From Marinobacter sp. 2_MG-2023 (GTDB taxonomy: Bacteria > Pseudomonadota > Gammaproteobacteria > Pseudomonadales > Oleiphilaceae): a DNA stretch of 64,000 nt. Below the pieces are notes generated by a model. That model searched no databases. It saw nothing but the letters and a program-made list of their open reading frames with translations, and had not been told where the DNA came from. The stretch spans positions 558,001-622,000 of the forward strand of contig NZ_JAUOPH010000002.1 of NCBI RefSeq assembly GCF_030546935.1, given 5' to 3'. The position numbers and the translations under genes were made by a program. Below are positions 9,011-19,886 of the stretch, in pieces. Each line of letters starts with the position of its first letter. Position 1 is the stretch's first letter.

Positions 9011-10282
9011 ATGGGCACCCTAGTCAACGGAATCAAAGGCGCCTTCAGGATCGGGCAAACCCTTTCTGTATTGGGCCGGACAGGTGTCAAATGGGTCGGG
9101 GGCGAGCGTCCCCCTGCTCCACGATTGCTGCGCCAGACATTTGAGTCCCTGGGTGCAACCTATATCAAGTTGGGACAGTTCATCGCAAGCTCACCAACTT
9201 TCTTCCCGAAAGAATACGTTGAAGAGTTTCAGTATTGTCTGGACCGAACGCCCAATCTCCCTTTTGGTGTAATCAAACGCATCATCCGCGATGAACTCGA
9301 TCTGCCAATTGATCAGGTGTTCGCGGAAATCGACCCGGTGGCTCTGGCTTCTGCCTCAATCGCGCAGGTGCACGCAGCCCGGCTGGTAACCGGTGAAGAT
9401 GTTGTGATCAAAGTTCAAAAGCCCGGTGTAGAAAATATCCTGCTGACGGATCTTAACTTTCTGTACCTCTCAGCACGGATCCTGGAAACCCTGGCGCCGA
9501 AACTCTCCTGGACATCACTCTCCGGTATCGTTGAAGAAATTCAGCGCACCATGATGGAGGAATGCGATTTCATCAAGGAGGCCAATAACCTCAAGGTGTT
9601 TCGCAAATTTCTCCAAGATACGCACAATGAAGATGCAACGGTTCCCTTGGTCTACGAACACTGCAGTACCCGTAGGATTCTCGCCATGGAACGTTTCCAC
9701 GGCGTGCCTTTGACAGATCTCGAAAGTATCCGGGGTTATGCAAAGGATCCAGAGCGGACATTGATTACTGCTATGAATACCTGGTTCGCTAGTCTTACGC
9801 AGTGCGAGTTTTTCCATGCGGATGTGCATGCGGGCAACCTGATGGTATTAGAGGATGGCCGTGTAGGCTTTATTGACTTCGGGATCGTCGGACGGATTCG
9901 GCCAGACACCTGGCAGGCAGTCAGTGATTTCATTTCGTCGGTGATGGTAGGTAACTTCGATGGTATGGCAGAGGCCATGATCCGTATCGGGATTACCAAT
10001 CAGACTGTTAAGGCATCGGATCTTGCAGCGGATCTGCGCAAGCTATATCAGCAGATGGATAAAATGGTTCCTGATCACGTACCCTATCAGGCGGACCAGG
10101 CGGAAGACGATGTAAACAGCATTTTAATGGACATGGTGAAAGTTGGCGAAAGTCACGGTCTGCACTTTCCCCGGGAGTTTGCCTTGTTGCTGAAACAGTT
10201 TCTGTATTTCGATCGCTACGTACACATCCTTGCGCCGGAGATGGATGTGTTCATGGACGAGCGTCTTAACATGCTTCACTGA
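9011..10282 (+). CDS. ABC1/AarF-type atypical kinase
   Basis: The 423-residue protein belongs to the ABC1 (ADCK/UbiB/AarF) kinase-like family, whose best-known members support ubiquinone synthesis. Visible features are the KxGQ motif in YIKLGQFIASSP (near 55), the Ala-rich nucleotide loop ASASIAQVHAA, the catalytic HADVHAGNLMV and the metal-binding FIDFG. It lacks the C-terminal transmembrane pair of E. coli UbiB, so it is probably soluble or peripheral. ATG at 9011 is preferred over an in-frame TTG at 9008; AGGAGA overlaps the dnaN stop at ideal distance. Its place between dnaN and recF is unusual. Whether it acts in quinone metabolism is not shown here. Confidence 0.92.
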   Translation: MGTLVNGIKGAFRIGQTLSVLGRTGVKWVGGERPPAPRLLRQTFESLGATYIKLGQFIASSPTFFPKEYVEEFQYCLDRTPNLPFGVIKRIIRDELDLPIDQVFAEIDPVALASASIAQVHAARLVTGEDVVIKVQKPGVENILLTDLNFLYLSARILETLAPKLSWTSLSGIVEEIQRTMMEECDFIKEANNLKVFRKFLQDTHNEDATVPLVYEHCSTRRILAMERFHGVPLTDLESIRGYAKDPERTLITAMNTWFASLTQCEFFHADVHAGNLMVLEDGRVGFIDFGIVGRIRPDTWQAVSDFISSVMVGNFDGMAEAMIRIGITNQTVKASDLAADLRKLYQQMDKMVPDHVPYQADQAEDDVNSILMDMVKVGESHGLHFPREFALLLKQFLYFDRYVHILAPEMDVFMDERLNMLH

Positions 10283-10403
10283 GGCGGGTCGCCTTCATTA
10301 GCTGTGTTTTGTACACTGGCGCAGCATTTCACGAGACGGTGATATGCTGCTTTTTTCGTGGATACGTCCATTCCCCTTGTTGCCGTGATGAGCTGTCCTT
10401 TCT

Positions 10404-11537
10404 ATGGCGCTGGTAAAGCTTCATACCGAGTTTTTTCGCAACCTTTCTCCGGCTGAACCTGTTTCGTTCTCACCTTCGTTCAATCTGCTTTATGGAGCCA
10501 ACGGCAGCGGGAAGACCAGTGTACTTGAGGCTATCGGGTACCTTGGCCTTGGGCGCTCCTTTCGTGTAAATCGCCATCAGGCTGTTGTTCAACACGGTCA
10601 AAGCAGGTTCACAGTCTTTGGTGGTCTGGACTATGGATTTGACGATAAGCGGAATGAAGAATCGTCGGGTGTGCTGGCTCATCGTTTAGGCATATCTCGT
10701 GATGTTGCCCAAAAGGAAACAACGCTCCGCGTAGATGGCGAAGGCGTGCGCAGTCTGTCTTCGCTAGCAAAGCATTTACCGGTTTCCGTCATCGATCCGG
10801 GTGTTTTTGATATCGTTGCCGGTGGTCCGGGAAAGCGTCGGCAGTTTCTTGATTGGGCGGTGTTCCACGTGGAACCTTCTTTCGCATCCAGCTGGCAGCA
10901 GTGCCAGAGAGTCACATCACAGCGGAATAAAACGCTGAGAAATGGTAGACTGGACGAAGCCATGTTGCGTGTCTGGGATGCCCAGTACGCGGCGCTGAGT
11001 GAAAGAATAAGTGAGGTCCGAAAAGCTACTTTTGATCAATTTAAAAGTGCGTTCGATGATCTGGTTCACGAAGTGGATGTGAGTTGGACAAAGGGTCTGA
11101 AACTCGAGTTTTATCCCGGGTGGGATACGAGTCAATCTTTGGTAGATGTGCTTGTATCCCACAGGGAACAGGAAATTCGTATGGGGCACACTCTTTATGG
11201 GCCCAACCGTGCGGATATCCGGATAAGATTTCAGGGTCGACCTGTTGCCGAAACGTTTTCACGCGGCCAACAGAAAACCCTCGTTATCCTGATGAAGATT
11301 GCCCAGTGCATGGTGTTGAACGATCTCGGGAAACAGGTCAGTTTCCTGTTAGATGATATTAATGCCGAGCTGGATGAGGGCCATAGAATAATGTTGGCTC
11401 GAAAGTTACAGGATTTACGTTGCCAGGTATTCATTACAGCCATTGAACGTCCGGATCCGGAGGTGCTGTGGCAGGGTAGCCAGATACCTGATTATCGAAT
11501 GTTCCACGTGGAACATGGCAAATTGAAGGAAGAATAA
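10404..11537 (+). CDS. recF: DNA replication and repair protein RecF
   Basis: RecF is an ABC/SMC-like ATPase that, with RecO and RecR, loads RecA at gaps and stalled forks. The 377-residue protein has Walker A GANGSGKTS near residue 32, the ABC signature SRGQQKTLV near residue 290 and Walker B FLLDDINAELD. The ribosome site is weak. The gene lies 121 bases after the kinase gene. Two parS-like palindromes lie within the frame; both are read as the peptide FHVE, so the coding sequence has accommodated the sites. Confidence 0.97.
   Translation: MALVKLHTEFFRNLSPAEPVSFSPSFNLLYGANGSGKTSVLEAIGYLGLGRSFRVNRHQAVVQHGQSRFTVFGGLDYGFDDKRNEESSGVLAHRLGISRDVAQKETTLRVDGEGVRSLSSLAKHLPVSVIDPGVFDIVAGGPGKRRQFLDWAVFHVEPSFASSWQQCQRVTSQRNKTLRNGRLDEAMLRVWDAQYAALSERISEVRKATFDQFKSAFDDLVHEVDVSWTKGLKLEFYPGWDTSQSLVDVLVSHREQEIRMGHTLYGPNRADIRIRFQGRPVAETFSRGQQKTLVILMKIAQCMVLNDLGKQVSFLLDDINAELDEGHRIMLARKLQDLRCQVFITAIERPDPEVLWQGSQIPDYRMFHVEHGKLKEE
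10861..10876. promoter_or_regulatory. parS-like site 1, inside recF
   Basis: TGTTCCACGTGGAACC matches the bacterial parS consensus TGTTNCACGTGNAACA with one end mismatch (last base C). ParB binds such sites near the origin and spreads over flanking DNA for chromosome segregation. In Pseudomonas, parS sites of this form cluster close to oriC. This one is about 4.5 kb from the probable origin. Confidence 0.88.
11500..11515. promoter_or_regulatory. parS-like site 2, end of recF
   Basis: TGTTCCACGTGGAACA is a perfect 16-base palindrome and a full match to TGTTNCACGTGNAACA. It lies 22 bases before the end of recF and 624 bases after the first site. Two such 16-mers so close together are not expected by chance, so both are very probably ParB-binding sites. 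No parA or parB gene is in the window. Confidence 0.93.
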
Positions 11538-14000
<2,463 letters not shown>

Positions 14001-14022
14001 TAAGTCTTGGTATTTGACGATT

Positions 14023-14058
14023 AAAAAAGGCGGCCAAATTACTTTGGCCGCCTTTTTT
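14023..14058 (+). terminator. gyrB intrinsic terminator
   Basis: A perfect 16-base stem, AAAAAAGGCGGCCAAA at 14023-14038 with TTTGGCCGCCTTTTTT at 14043-14058, with loop TTAC, lies 23 bases after the gyrB stop. The A-run and T-run let it work in both directions, so it may also end transcription of the convergent gene at 14121-14858. Confidence 0.95.
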
Positions 14059-14120
14059 GCATCAGAAAATCAGTAGGTTAGCGTTTCTGTATGTACGTTA
14101 TTTGAATCAAGGCGTGTTAT

Positions 14121-14858
14121 TTAAGATCTTGCCTTCTCTTTCTCCGCAAGATGCGGTGCCATTACTTCCTCCAGAGTGTACCCCGTCAGACGGCGTATGG
14201 TTCTCCACAGGTAATAGAAGATAAGCATCATCATCACCATGGAGGGGATCGCAATCATGGGATAACTCACGAGCGTCATTCTGCCGAGTTCTTCATTAAA
14301 CGCTTGGGTGCCGGAAGGGCTGACCACGATCCAACGTGCGAGAACGTAGTTCATGATGGAGGAGAACAGAAAGGTACCGGCAAAAAAGTAGCTGGCTTTC
14401 AGTAAACGTGCTTCAAACTGCCCGACACAGTTTTTCTCTTCCAGAGAGCGGTGGATTTTTTCCACATCGAGTACATTCGGGTTATAGAGAAGCGTACGGA
14501 CCAGAGGATATTTGGTGCGGGTAGACACCAGTACCGCCAGACCGATAATTGCGGGAATGGCTGCCTCTTTTACGGCCAGCCAACCGGCATCCAGTTCAAG
14601 TAAACCAATACCGCCCGTTAGCCCGACACTGATGAGGCCCAGTAGCGCGATAAAGTTCTTCTTATGGTAACGGACCAACTCGAACAGCCCCCAGCCCAAG
14701 GGGAAGGCCAAGCCCAGTATCAAGGCGTTAACACTGCCAAGATACTCGTCGCCGCTGAATTTCATCAGAATAACGGATGGAATAATGATACTGACCAGAA
14801 GATCGACCCAGGGTCTGGGTTTGTGGTCAGGTGCAGAGTGGGTATTCGATGAGTTCAT
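14121..14858 (-). CDS. VC0807-like multi-spanning inner membrane protein
   Basis: A 245-residue hydrophobic protein with about six membrane segments, including LLVSIIIPSVILMKF, ALILGLAFPLGWGLFEL, FIALLGLISVGLTGGIGLL, two segments around residues 155-175, and MIAIPSMVMMMLIFYYLW. It ends in a charged cytoplasmic-looking tail (MAPHLAEKEKARS). The pattern resembles the VC0807 / intracellular-septation-protein-like family of unknown function. I recognise no catalytic motif. It runs convergent to gyrB. Confidence 0.8.
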   Translation of the reverse strand: MNSSNTHSAPDHKPRPWVDLLVSIIIPSVILMKFSGDEYLGSVNALILGLAFPLGWGLFELVRYHKKNFIALLGLISVGLTGGIGLLELDAGWLAVKEAAIPAIIGLAVLVSTRTKYPLVRTLLYNPNVLDVEKIHRSLEEKNCVGQFEARLLKASYFFAGTFLFSSIMNYVLARWIVVSPSGTQAFNEELGRMTLVSYPMIAIPSMVMMMLIFYYLWRTIRRLTGYTLEEVMAPHLAEKEKARS

Positions 14859-14910
14859 AGTTCTGCCTGGTTGGTGAAACGGCTAGGGGCAGTATACGAC
14901 GAACGCTATA

Positions 14911-14940
14911 AAAAAACCGAACCCGGAGGCTCGGTTTTTC
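14911..14940 (-). terminator. gabT intrinsic terminator
   Basis: AAAAACCGA (14912-14920) pairs with TCGGTTTTT (14931-14939) around a ten-base loop, 18 bases past the gabT stop on the minus strand, followed by the T run that continues from the stem. It separates gabT from the next minus-strand gene at 14858. Confidence 0.8.
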
Positions 14941-14957
14941 GACGGACAACACTTATA

Positions 14958-16235
14958 TCATGCGCCTGCTTCTTTAAGGCTTTCTTCAACAATTGCCAAG
15001 CCTTCCTCAAGGATATTGTCCTCGATGGTGACCGGCATCAGGAAACGAAGCGTGTTTCCGTACAATCCACAGCTCAGCAGAATCAGGCCTTTTTCTTTGG
15101 CCTTTTGGGTAATGGCTGCGGCCAGTTCCGGCATGGGCTTGCGGTTGTCAGCGCTCTCAACCAGTTCAAACGCGGCCATGGGGCCAAGGCCTCGAACGTT
15201 GTCCACATGGGTGAACTGTTCCTGCCACTGGGTAAAGCGTTTGTTCAACTTCTCACCCAGGCGCTGGCTTTTGGCCAGAATGTCTTCCTCTTCAAATACA
15301 TCGAACACCGCCAGTGCGGCTGCGCAGGCTGTCGGGCTACCGGTGTAGGTGCCGCCCAGAGAGTTGGGGCCTGACGAGTCCATGTACTTATCTGTACCAA
15401 CAATAGCTGAAATCGGCATGCCATCCGCCATACTCTTGGCCATGGTCATAATGTCCGGCTTAACACCGCTGTGTTCAATGGCGAACATTTTGCCAGTACG
15501 ACCAAAACCACTCTGGACTTCGTCGACAATCATCATGATGCCGTTTTCGTCACAGATCTTGCGGATCTCCTCCAGGAAGCTGGTCGGCGCCGCATAGAAG
15601 CCGCCCTCACCCAGTACCGGCTCCAGCACAATAGCAGCCGTCTGGTTAGCCGGAGAATCGGCTTTCATGGTCATGCGCAGACCACGCAGGGCCTCTTCCT
15701 CGCTGACGCCGTGATAAGGCACAGGATAGGGTGCACGGTAAACAGTGCCCGGCATTACGCCAAAATCTGTCTGATAGGGTGCCGCCTTACCATTCATCGC
15801 CATGGTCATAAACGTACGACCATGATACCCACCGTCGAAGCAGATAATGTTGTTACGGCCAGTCGCGGCGCGGGCGATTTTGATCGCATTTTCAAGAGCT
15901 TCGGCACCGGAGTTAGCCAGCATAACCTTGGCATGGCCTTTTACCGGGGCAACCTCACTCAATTTTTGAGCCAGCCGCACATAGCCCTCATAGGGCATAA
16001 CCGTCTGACAGGTATGCATCAACTTATCCAGCTGGGCTTTTACCGCCTCAACGACTTTCGGATGCCTGTGGCCGATGTTGAGCACACCGATACCGCCAGC
16101 GAAGTCGATCATGCGCTTGCCGTCTGCGTCCCACAGTTCTGCGTTGGTTGCGTGGTCGGCAAATTGCTCATTTGGGCTTGCCACACCGGCTGCAACATAG
16201 CGTTCTTTCAGTGCTTGCAATTCTTTATTGCTCAC
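14958..16235 (-). CDS. gabT: 4-aminobutyrate aminotransferase
   Basis: This class III PLP aminotransferase moves the amino group of GABA to 2-oxoglutarate, giving succinate semialdehyde. Typical features are [16 protein letters not shown], the PLP phosphate-binding [21 protein letters not shown], the cofactor aspartate in [14 protein letters not shown] and the Schiff-base lysine in [13 protein letters not shown]. The open frame reaches 16379, but GTG at 16235 gives [13 protein letters not shown], preceded by GGGAGA, and a length of 425 residues (E. coli GabT 426), so I choose it. No gabD is adjacent. Closely related omega-aminotransferases remain possible for the exact substrate. Confidence 0.9.
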   Translation of the reverse strand: MSNKELQALKERYVAAGVASPNEQFADHATNAELWDADGKRMIDFAGGIGVLNIGHRHPKVVEAVKAQLDKLMHTCQTVMPYEGYVRLAQKLSEVAPVKGHAKVMLANSGAEALENAIKIARAATGRNNIICFDGGYHGRTFMTMAMNGKAAPYQTDFGVMPGTVYRAPYPVPYHGVSEEEALRGLRMTMKADSPANQTAAIVLEPVLGEGGFYAAPTSFLEEIRKICDENGIMMIVDEVQSGFGRTGKMFAIEHSGVKPDIMTMAKSMADGMPISAIVGTDKYMDSSGPNSLGGTYTGSPTACAAALAVFDVFEEEDILAKSQRLGEKLNKRFTQWQEQFTHVDNVRGLGPMAAFELVESADNRKPMPELAAAITQKAKEKGLILLSCGLYGNTLRFLMPVTIEDNILEEGLAIVEESLKEAGA

Positions 16236-16462
16236 TTTGCCATTCTCCCTGTGTATCGGATTTAACTGGTTCAATAACAGTGTAGGGAGTACGGGGGCCT
16301 GACACAAACCGATGAATGAAAGTAGTGCCCGGATGGGGCCCGTGAAAGCCAGGCTGCCGCGACAACATGTCACATCCATATTTGTGCTTAAGCCAAAGAT
16401 AATGAGTGAGTTTTAATAAGATGACTAACGCTAACAATTATTAACAACAACTGGAGTGTGAC

Positions 16463-17437
16463 GTGGAAAAATATGGAATCTATTGTTTGATCGCCGGTGG
16501 CTTATTGCTGAGTGGTTGTGGCGGAAGCTCGTCTTCGTCTTCTACGGAAACAGAAGACGTCACCGGGGTAACCGAACTGACAATACCCTTCAAGGCATTG
16601 GTGGGCACTGATCCGATGACATGCGGTCAGACCTTCACTGGCCTAGGCTTGAATTCAACAGACGTTACGTTTGTCGACTTCAGGGTGTTTATCAGCAATA
16701 TACGCCTTGTTACAGACCAGGGCGAAGAAATTCCATTCAATCTGGACGTAGATGCGCCCGGTCAGAACGCACAGGTGGCATTGCTGGACTTCCGCGATAC
16801 AGCAACAGTAAACGACGCCGGAGATGCGACGGACGTATGCGTCTCAGGTACAGATGAAAATCCGGGCTTCAAGGACTCTCTGGTGGGTACTGCCGATATT
16901 GACCCGGCGAAAACCATCAGCCACTTCGAATTTACCATAGGTGTACCATTCGAACTGAATCATGTCGATCAAGCCGGCGCAGAAGAACCGTTGAGAAACC
17001 CTGGTCTTGCGACCGGTATGGCCTGGAGCTGGCAGAATGGTTACAAATTTATCGGAGCGGACGTAGTACCAACCTATGAAGGTGGAAGCCGTTGGAATTT
17101 CCACCTAGGCAGCACAGGTTGTGACGTCGGGACCTCTGAACTGCAAAACGGTGATGCTCCCACCCCGTGTTTAGCTGATAACCGTGTAGACGTGTCTTTG
17201 GCTCTGGGAGGATACGAGTTAGGGGATTACGCAGTCGCAATCGACTATGCTGCCTTGGTATCTGCTTCCAACTTAAATGAGAATGAGGGTGGTGCACCGG
17301 GCTGTATGTCCTTCGCAGGCGACCCAGAGTGTCCGGCTGTGTTCAAAAACCTCGCTCTGCCATTCGGCGAAGAAGATAACGCCGATGGTAATCCGAACAT
17401 TGAGGTGTTCAAGATAGTCGAGCTTTCGGCACCATGA
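16463..17437 (+). CDS. MbnP-like lipoprotein (metallo-mystery pair, four-Cys protein)
   Basis: A 324-residue lipoprotein with lipobox LLLSGC (Cys19) and a Ser-rich linker. It matches the MbnP / 'metallo-mystery pair four-Cys' family: cysteines at 54, 126, 220, 236, 281 and 290, the conserved GMAWSWQNGYKF block (Trp188, Trp190), FELNH (His167) and FHLGSTGC (His214). In characterised MbnP proteins a Trp is oxidised to kynurenine by the partner MbnH and helps bind copper. That role is inferred here from the family and from the partner gene overlapping by ATGA. The GTG start at 16463 is supported by GGAG six bases upstream. Confidence 0.88.
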   Translation: MEKYGIYCLIAGGLLLSGCGGSSSSSSTETEDVTGVTELTIPFKALVGTDPMTCGQTFTGLGLNSTDVTFVDFRVFISNIRLVTDQGEEIPFNLDVDAPGQNAQVALLDFRDTATVNDAGDATDVCVSGTDENPGFKDSLVGTADIDPAKTISHFEFTIGVPFELNHVDQAGAEEPLRNPGLATGMAWSWQNGYKFIGADVVPTYEGGSRWNFHLGSTGCDVGTSELQNGDAPTPCLADNRVDVSLALGGYELGDYAVAIDYAALVSASNLNENEGGAPGCMSFAGDPECPAVFKNLALPFGEEDNADGNPNIEVFKIVELSAP

Positions 17438-18636
17438 GAAAATGCCAACTGTGGGCCGGCCTTTGCCGGCCCGCTTTCGGTGTTGTCCTGTTGATACTGT
17501 TGAGTGGCTGCCTGGAACAGAGCCAAACCACGGTGGACGATCAGGGTGCCCGGATTTCCAGTTTTGATTGGGGGCTTCCCGAGCACATTCCCCTGCCCCG
17601 GGAACCTGAAGATAACCCCATGACGGAAGAAAAATTCCAGCTTGGGCGGCATCTGTTCTATGACACCCGCTTGTCATCCAATGGCACGATCAGCTGTTCC
17701 AGCTGTCATCATCAGGACAAGGCGTTCAGTGATGGTCTGGCTCAGGCTTCCGGCGCGACAGGGGAACGTCACCCGAGGAACAGTCAGGCTCTGGTGAATG
17801 TTGCCTGGAACAATACCCTGACCTGGGCCAACCCCAGCCTTGGCACCATTGAAAAACAGATCATGATCCCTCTGTTTGGCGATGACCCCATCGAGCACGG
17901 GCTGAACGAGGGCAATCATGAGCAGGTGCTCCGTAGCTTGCAGGCGGAACCTGAGTACGCAAGTCTGTTTGCCGCAGCATTCCCGGATCAGGCTGATCCC
18001 TTATTCGATGATCTGGCCTGGGACAATGTGGTTAAGGCGCTTGCCTCTTTTGTACGTGGATTGAGCTCTTTCGACAGTGATTTCGATCGCGGAGCTATGT
18101 CTGCTGCGGCGCTGCGAGGGGAACGGTTATTCAACAGCGAAAGGCTTGAGTGTTTCCACTGCCATGCCGGGTATAACTTTACCGACGCCACTACAGACCG
18201 CCTGACTACCTATAACACTCTGCTTTTCCACAATACCGGGCTCTACAATATTGACGGTCTTGGTGCTTACCCGGAACCGAATACCGGCCGCCATGAGGTA
18301 ACCGGGAGGGCGGATCATATGGGACAGTTCCGTGCTCCCAGTCTGAGAAACGTGGCGCTGACCGCACCATACAACCACGATGGCTCGGTCGACACTTTAG
18401 AGGATGTGATCCGTAACTACGCCGCCGGTGGCCGCCTTAGAGTATCCCCGCCCAATGCGGGCGATGGTCGTATGAATCCCTTAAAAGACGGTTTCATCGC
18501 TTCGTTTCCGATTACGGAGGACGAAATTCAGGATGTGGTGGCCTTTCTGGAGTCCCTGACGGACCAAGCCTTTGTTACCAATCCCCGATTTGCAAACCCC
18601 TGGACCGATAATTCCAATAAGGATCTCATTCCATGA
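17434..18636 (+). CDS. MbnH-like di-heme enzyme (cytochrome c peroxidase superfamily)
   Basis: A 400-residue periplasmic lipoprotein (lipobox LLSGC, Cys26) of the bacterial di-heme cytochrome c peroxidase / MauG superfamily. The two haem sites are CSSCH (88-92) and CFHCH (240-244). MbnH enzymes reach a bis-Fe(IV) state and convert a Trp of MbnP to kynurenine. The gene overlaps the MbnP-like gene and the next gene by 4 bases each (ATGA), so the three form one translationally coupled operon. A true peroxidase role is possible, but the MbnP neighbour makes the MbnH assignment more likely. Confidence 0.9.
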   Translation: MRKCQLWAGLCRPAFGVVLLILLSGCLEQSQTTVDDQGARISSFDWGLPEHIPLPREPEDNPMTEEKFQLGRHLFYDTRLSSNGTISCSSCHHQDKAFSDGLAQASGATGERHPRNSQALVNVAWNNTLTWANPSLGTIEKQIMIPLFGDDPIEHGLNEGNHEQVLRSLQAEPEYASLFAAAFPDQADPLFDDLAWDNVVKALASFVRGLSSFDSDFDRGAMSAAALRGERLFNSERLECFHCHAGYNFTDATTDRLTTYNTLLFHNTGLYNIDGLGAYPEPNTGRHEVTGRADHMGQFRAPSLRNVALTAPYNHDGSVDTLEDVIRNYAAGGRLRVSPPNAGDGRMNPLKDGFIASFPITEDEIQDVVAFLESLTDQAFVTNPRFANPWTDNSNKDLIP

Positions 18637-19880
18637 TTCGTTTCTGTCTCTTGCTGGCGCTGCTGTTGCCGGTTACGGGCTACGCGCACTACATTCCCGA
18701 AGACGCTCAGTTGGAAGTGAGCGCCAGTGTGGTGGCAACCTGGCGCTCTTCCAGTCTTGTTGATGAATACGAATTCTGGCAAATCCCCGGAACCATGATG
18801 GGTGGACATGCCTGGCCCCAGGAGAAAGGTGTCAGTGTTGATGAAGCGATGGTGTCGCTGGGTTCCCGTATCAATGAGCGGGTGTTCGGGGTCATCGAAA
18901 TCGGCAGTCATGGCGGTGGAGATGACCATAGCGACGAGGTGGAACTGCAACACGCCTACTTGGGCTATGTCTGTTGCGATGCCACCGGCCCCTGGGTACT
19001 GGAAGCGGGCAAAATGTCGGCAGTTTTTTCTCCGAGCCTGTCCAGCCACGCAGCTGATCGCTGGATCAGCGATACGCCCCTGGTCAATGACGTGTTTTTT
19101 GGCCGCGACTTCCACGATGAAGGTGTGCGTTTCTGGTGGCATGAAACGGCAGGCCTGTCGGCGGGTGTCGAGCTCTGGCGCGGTAAGGCCTTTCCAGCCA
19201 CCGATACCGGAGACACCAACTGGGACATATTTGCCAGTTATCGGTGGCAGGGAGAGCGACTTAGCCTTTCCGGGGGTGGCTGGTTTTACCGGGCGTCTGC
19301 CAGTTCGAGGGCGGACCACCGCTACGGTGGAACTCATACGCATACCCCGGTGGCTCCGCCTGGCGTAACAGCGACTCCGTTCCCTGATACCCGCTTTACC
19401 GGAGATACAGACATCGCCGGCCTCCACGGAGCCCTTCGTTACAACCCCCAACCGCATTGGCAATGGGGCGTAGAAGCAGAGCTGATGCAAATGGATATGG
19501 ACGGAATTCTGCATGACTCTACTGGACGCGAGGCCAGTGTGGATAGTGATCAGTTCGGTGGCTGGGTGCAGCCCTATGTGCAGTGGCGCCGTCATATTGT
19601 GGGCCTGAGAGGAGAATGGCTTACAACCGACAATCATCTGGTGGGCGCTGCTGCGCCGGTTCTGGCCACTGATTCAGGTCTTGCGAATCCCGAGGATCAC
19701 GATCCAGAGCGTTACACCGCATTTTGGCACTGGCAGTGGCGAGACAATCTGGCGCTACGAACCGAGGTAACCGAGGATCGGACCTTGCCAGAAAGCGATC
19801 TGCGCTGGTCGGTGGGCGTGGTTTGGAGCGGCCGGCTTTGGCCTGCAACCTCGGGCTCCAGTGCCGGGCACCAGCACTGA
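18633..19880 (+). CDS. outer membrane beta-barrel protein, third gene of the MbnP/MbnH operon
   Basis: A 415-residue protein with a clear signal peptide (FCLLLALLLPVTGYA) and long alternating hydrophobic/polar strands rich in Trp, Tyr and Gly, as in porin-like barrels. It is notably His-rich (GSHGGGDDHSDEVELQH, RYGGTHTHTP, tail GHQH), which suggests metal contact. It has no plug domain or TonB box that I can see. Its ATGA overlap with the MbnH gene points to a joint role, perhaps passage of copper or of a copper complex through the outer membrane (inference). No characterised homologue is recognised. Confidence 0.75.
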   Translation: MIRFCLLLALLLPVTGYAHYIPEDAQLEVSASVVATWRSSSLVDEYEFWQIPGTMMGGHAWPQEKGVSVDEAMVSLGSRINERVFGVIEIGSHGGGDDHSDEVELQHAYLGYVCCDATGPWVLEAGKMSAVFSPSLSSHAADRWISDTPLVNDVFFGRDFHDEGVRFWWHETAGLSAGVELWRGKAFPATDTGDTNWDIFASYRWQGERLSLSGGGWFYRASASSRADHRYGGTHTHTPVAPPGVTATPFPDTRFTGDTDIAGLHGALRYNPQPHWQWGVEAELMQMDMDGILHDSTGREASVDSDQFGGWVQPYVQWRRHIVGLRGEWLTTDNHLVGAAAPVLATDSGLANPEDHDPERYTAFWHWQWRDNLALRTEVTEDRTLPESDLRWSVGVVWSGRLWPATSGSSAGHQH

Positions 19881-19886
19881 AACAGA

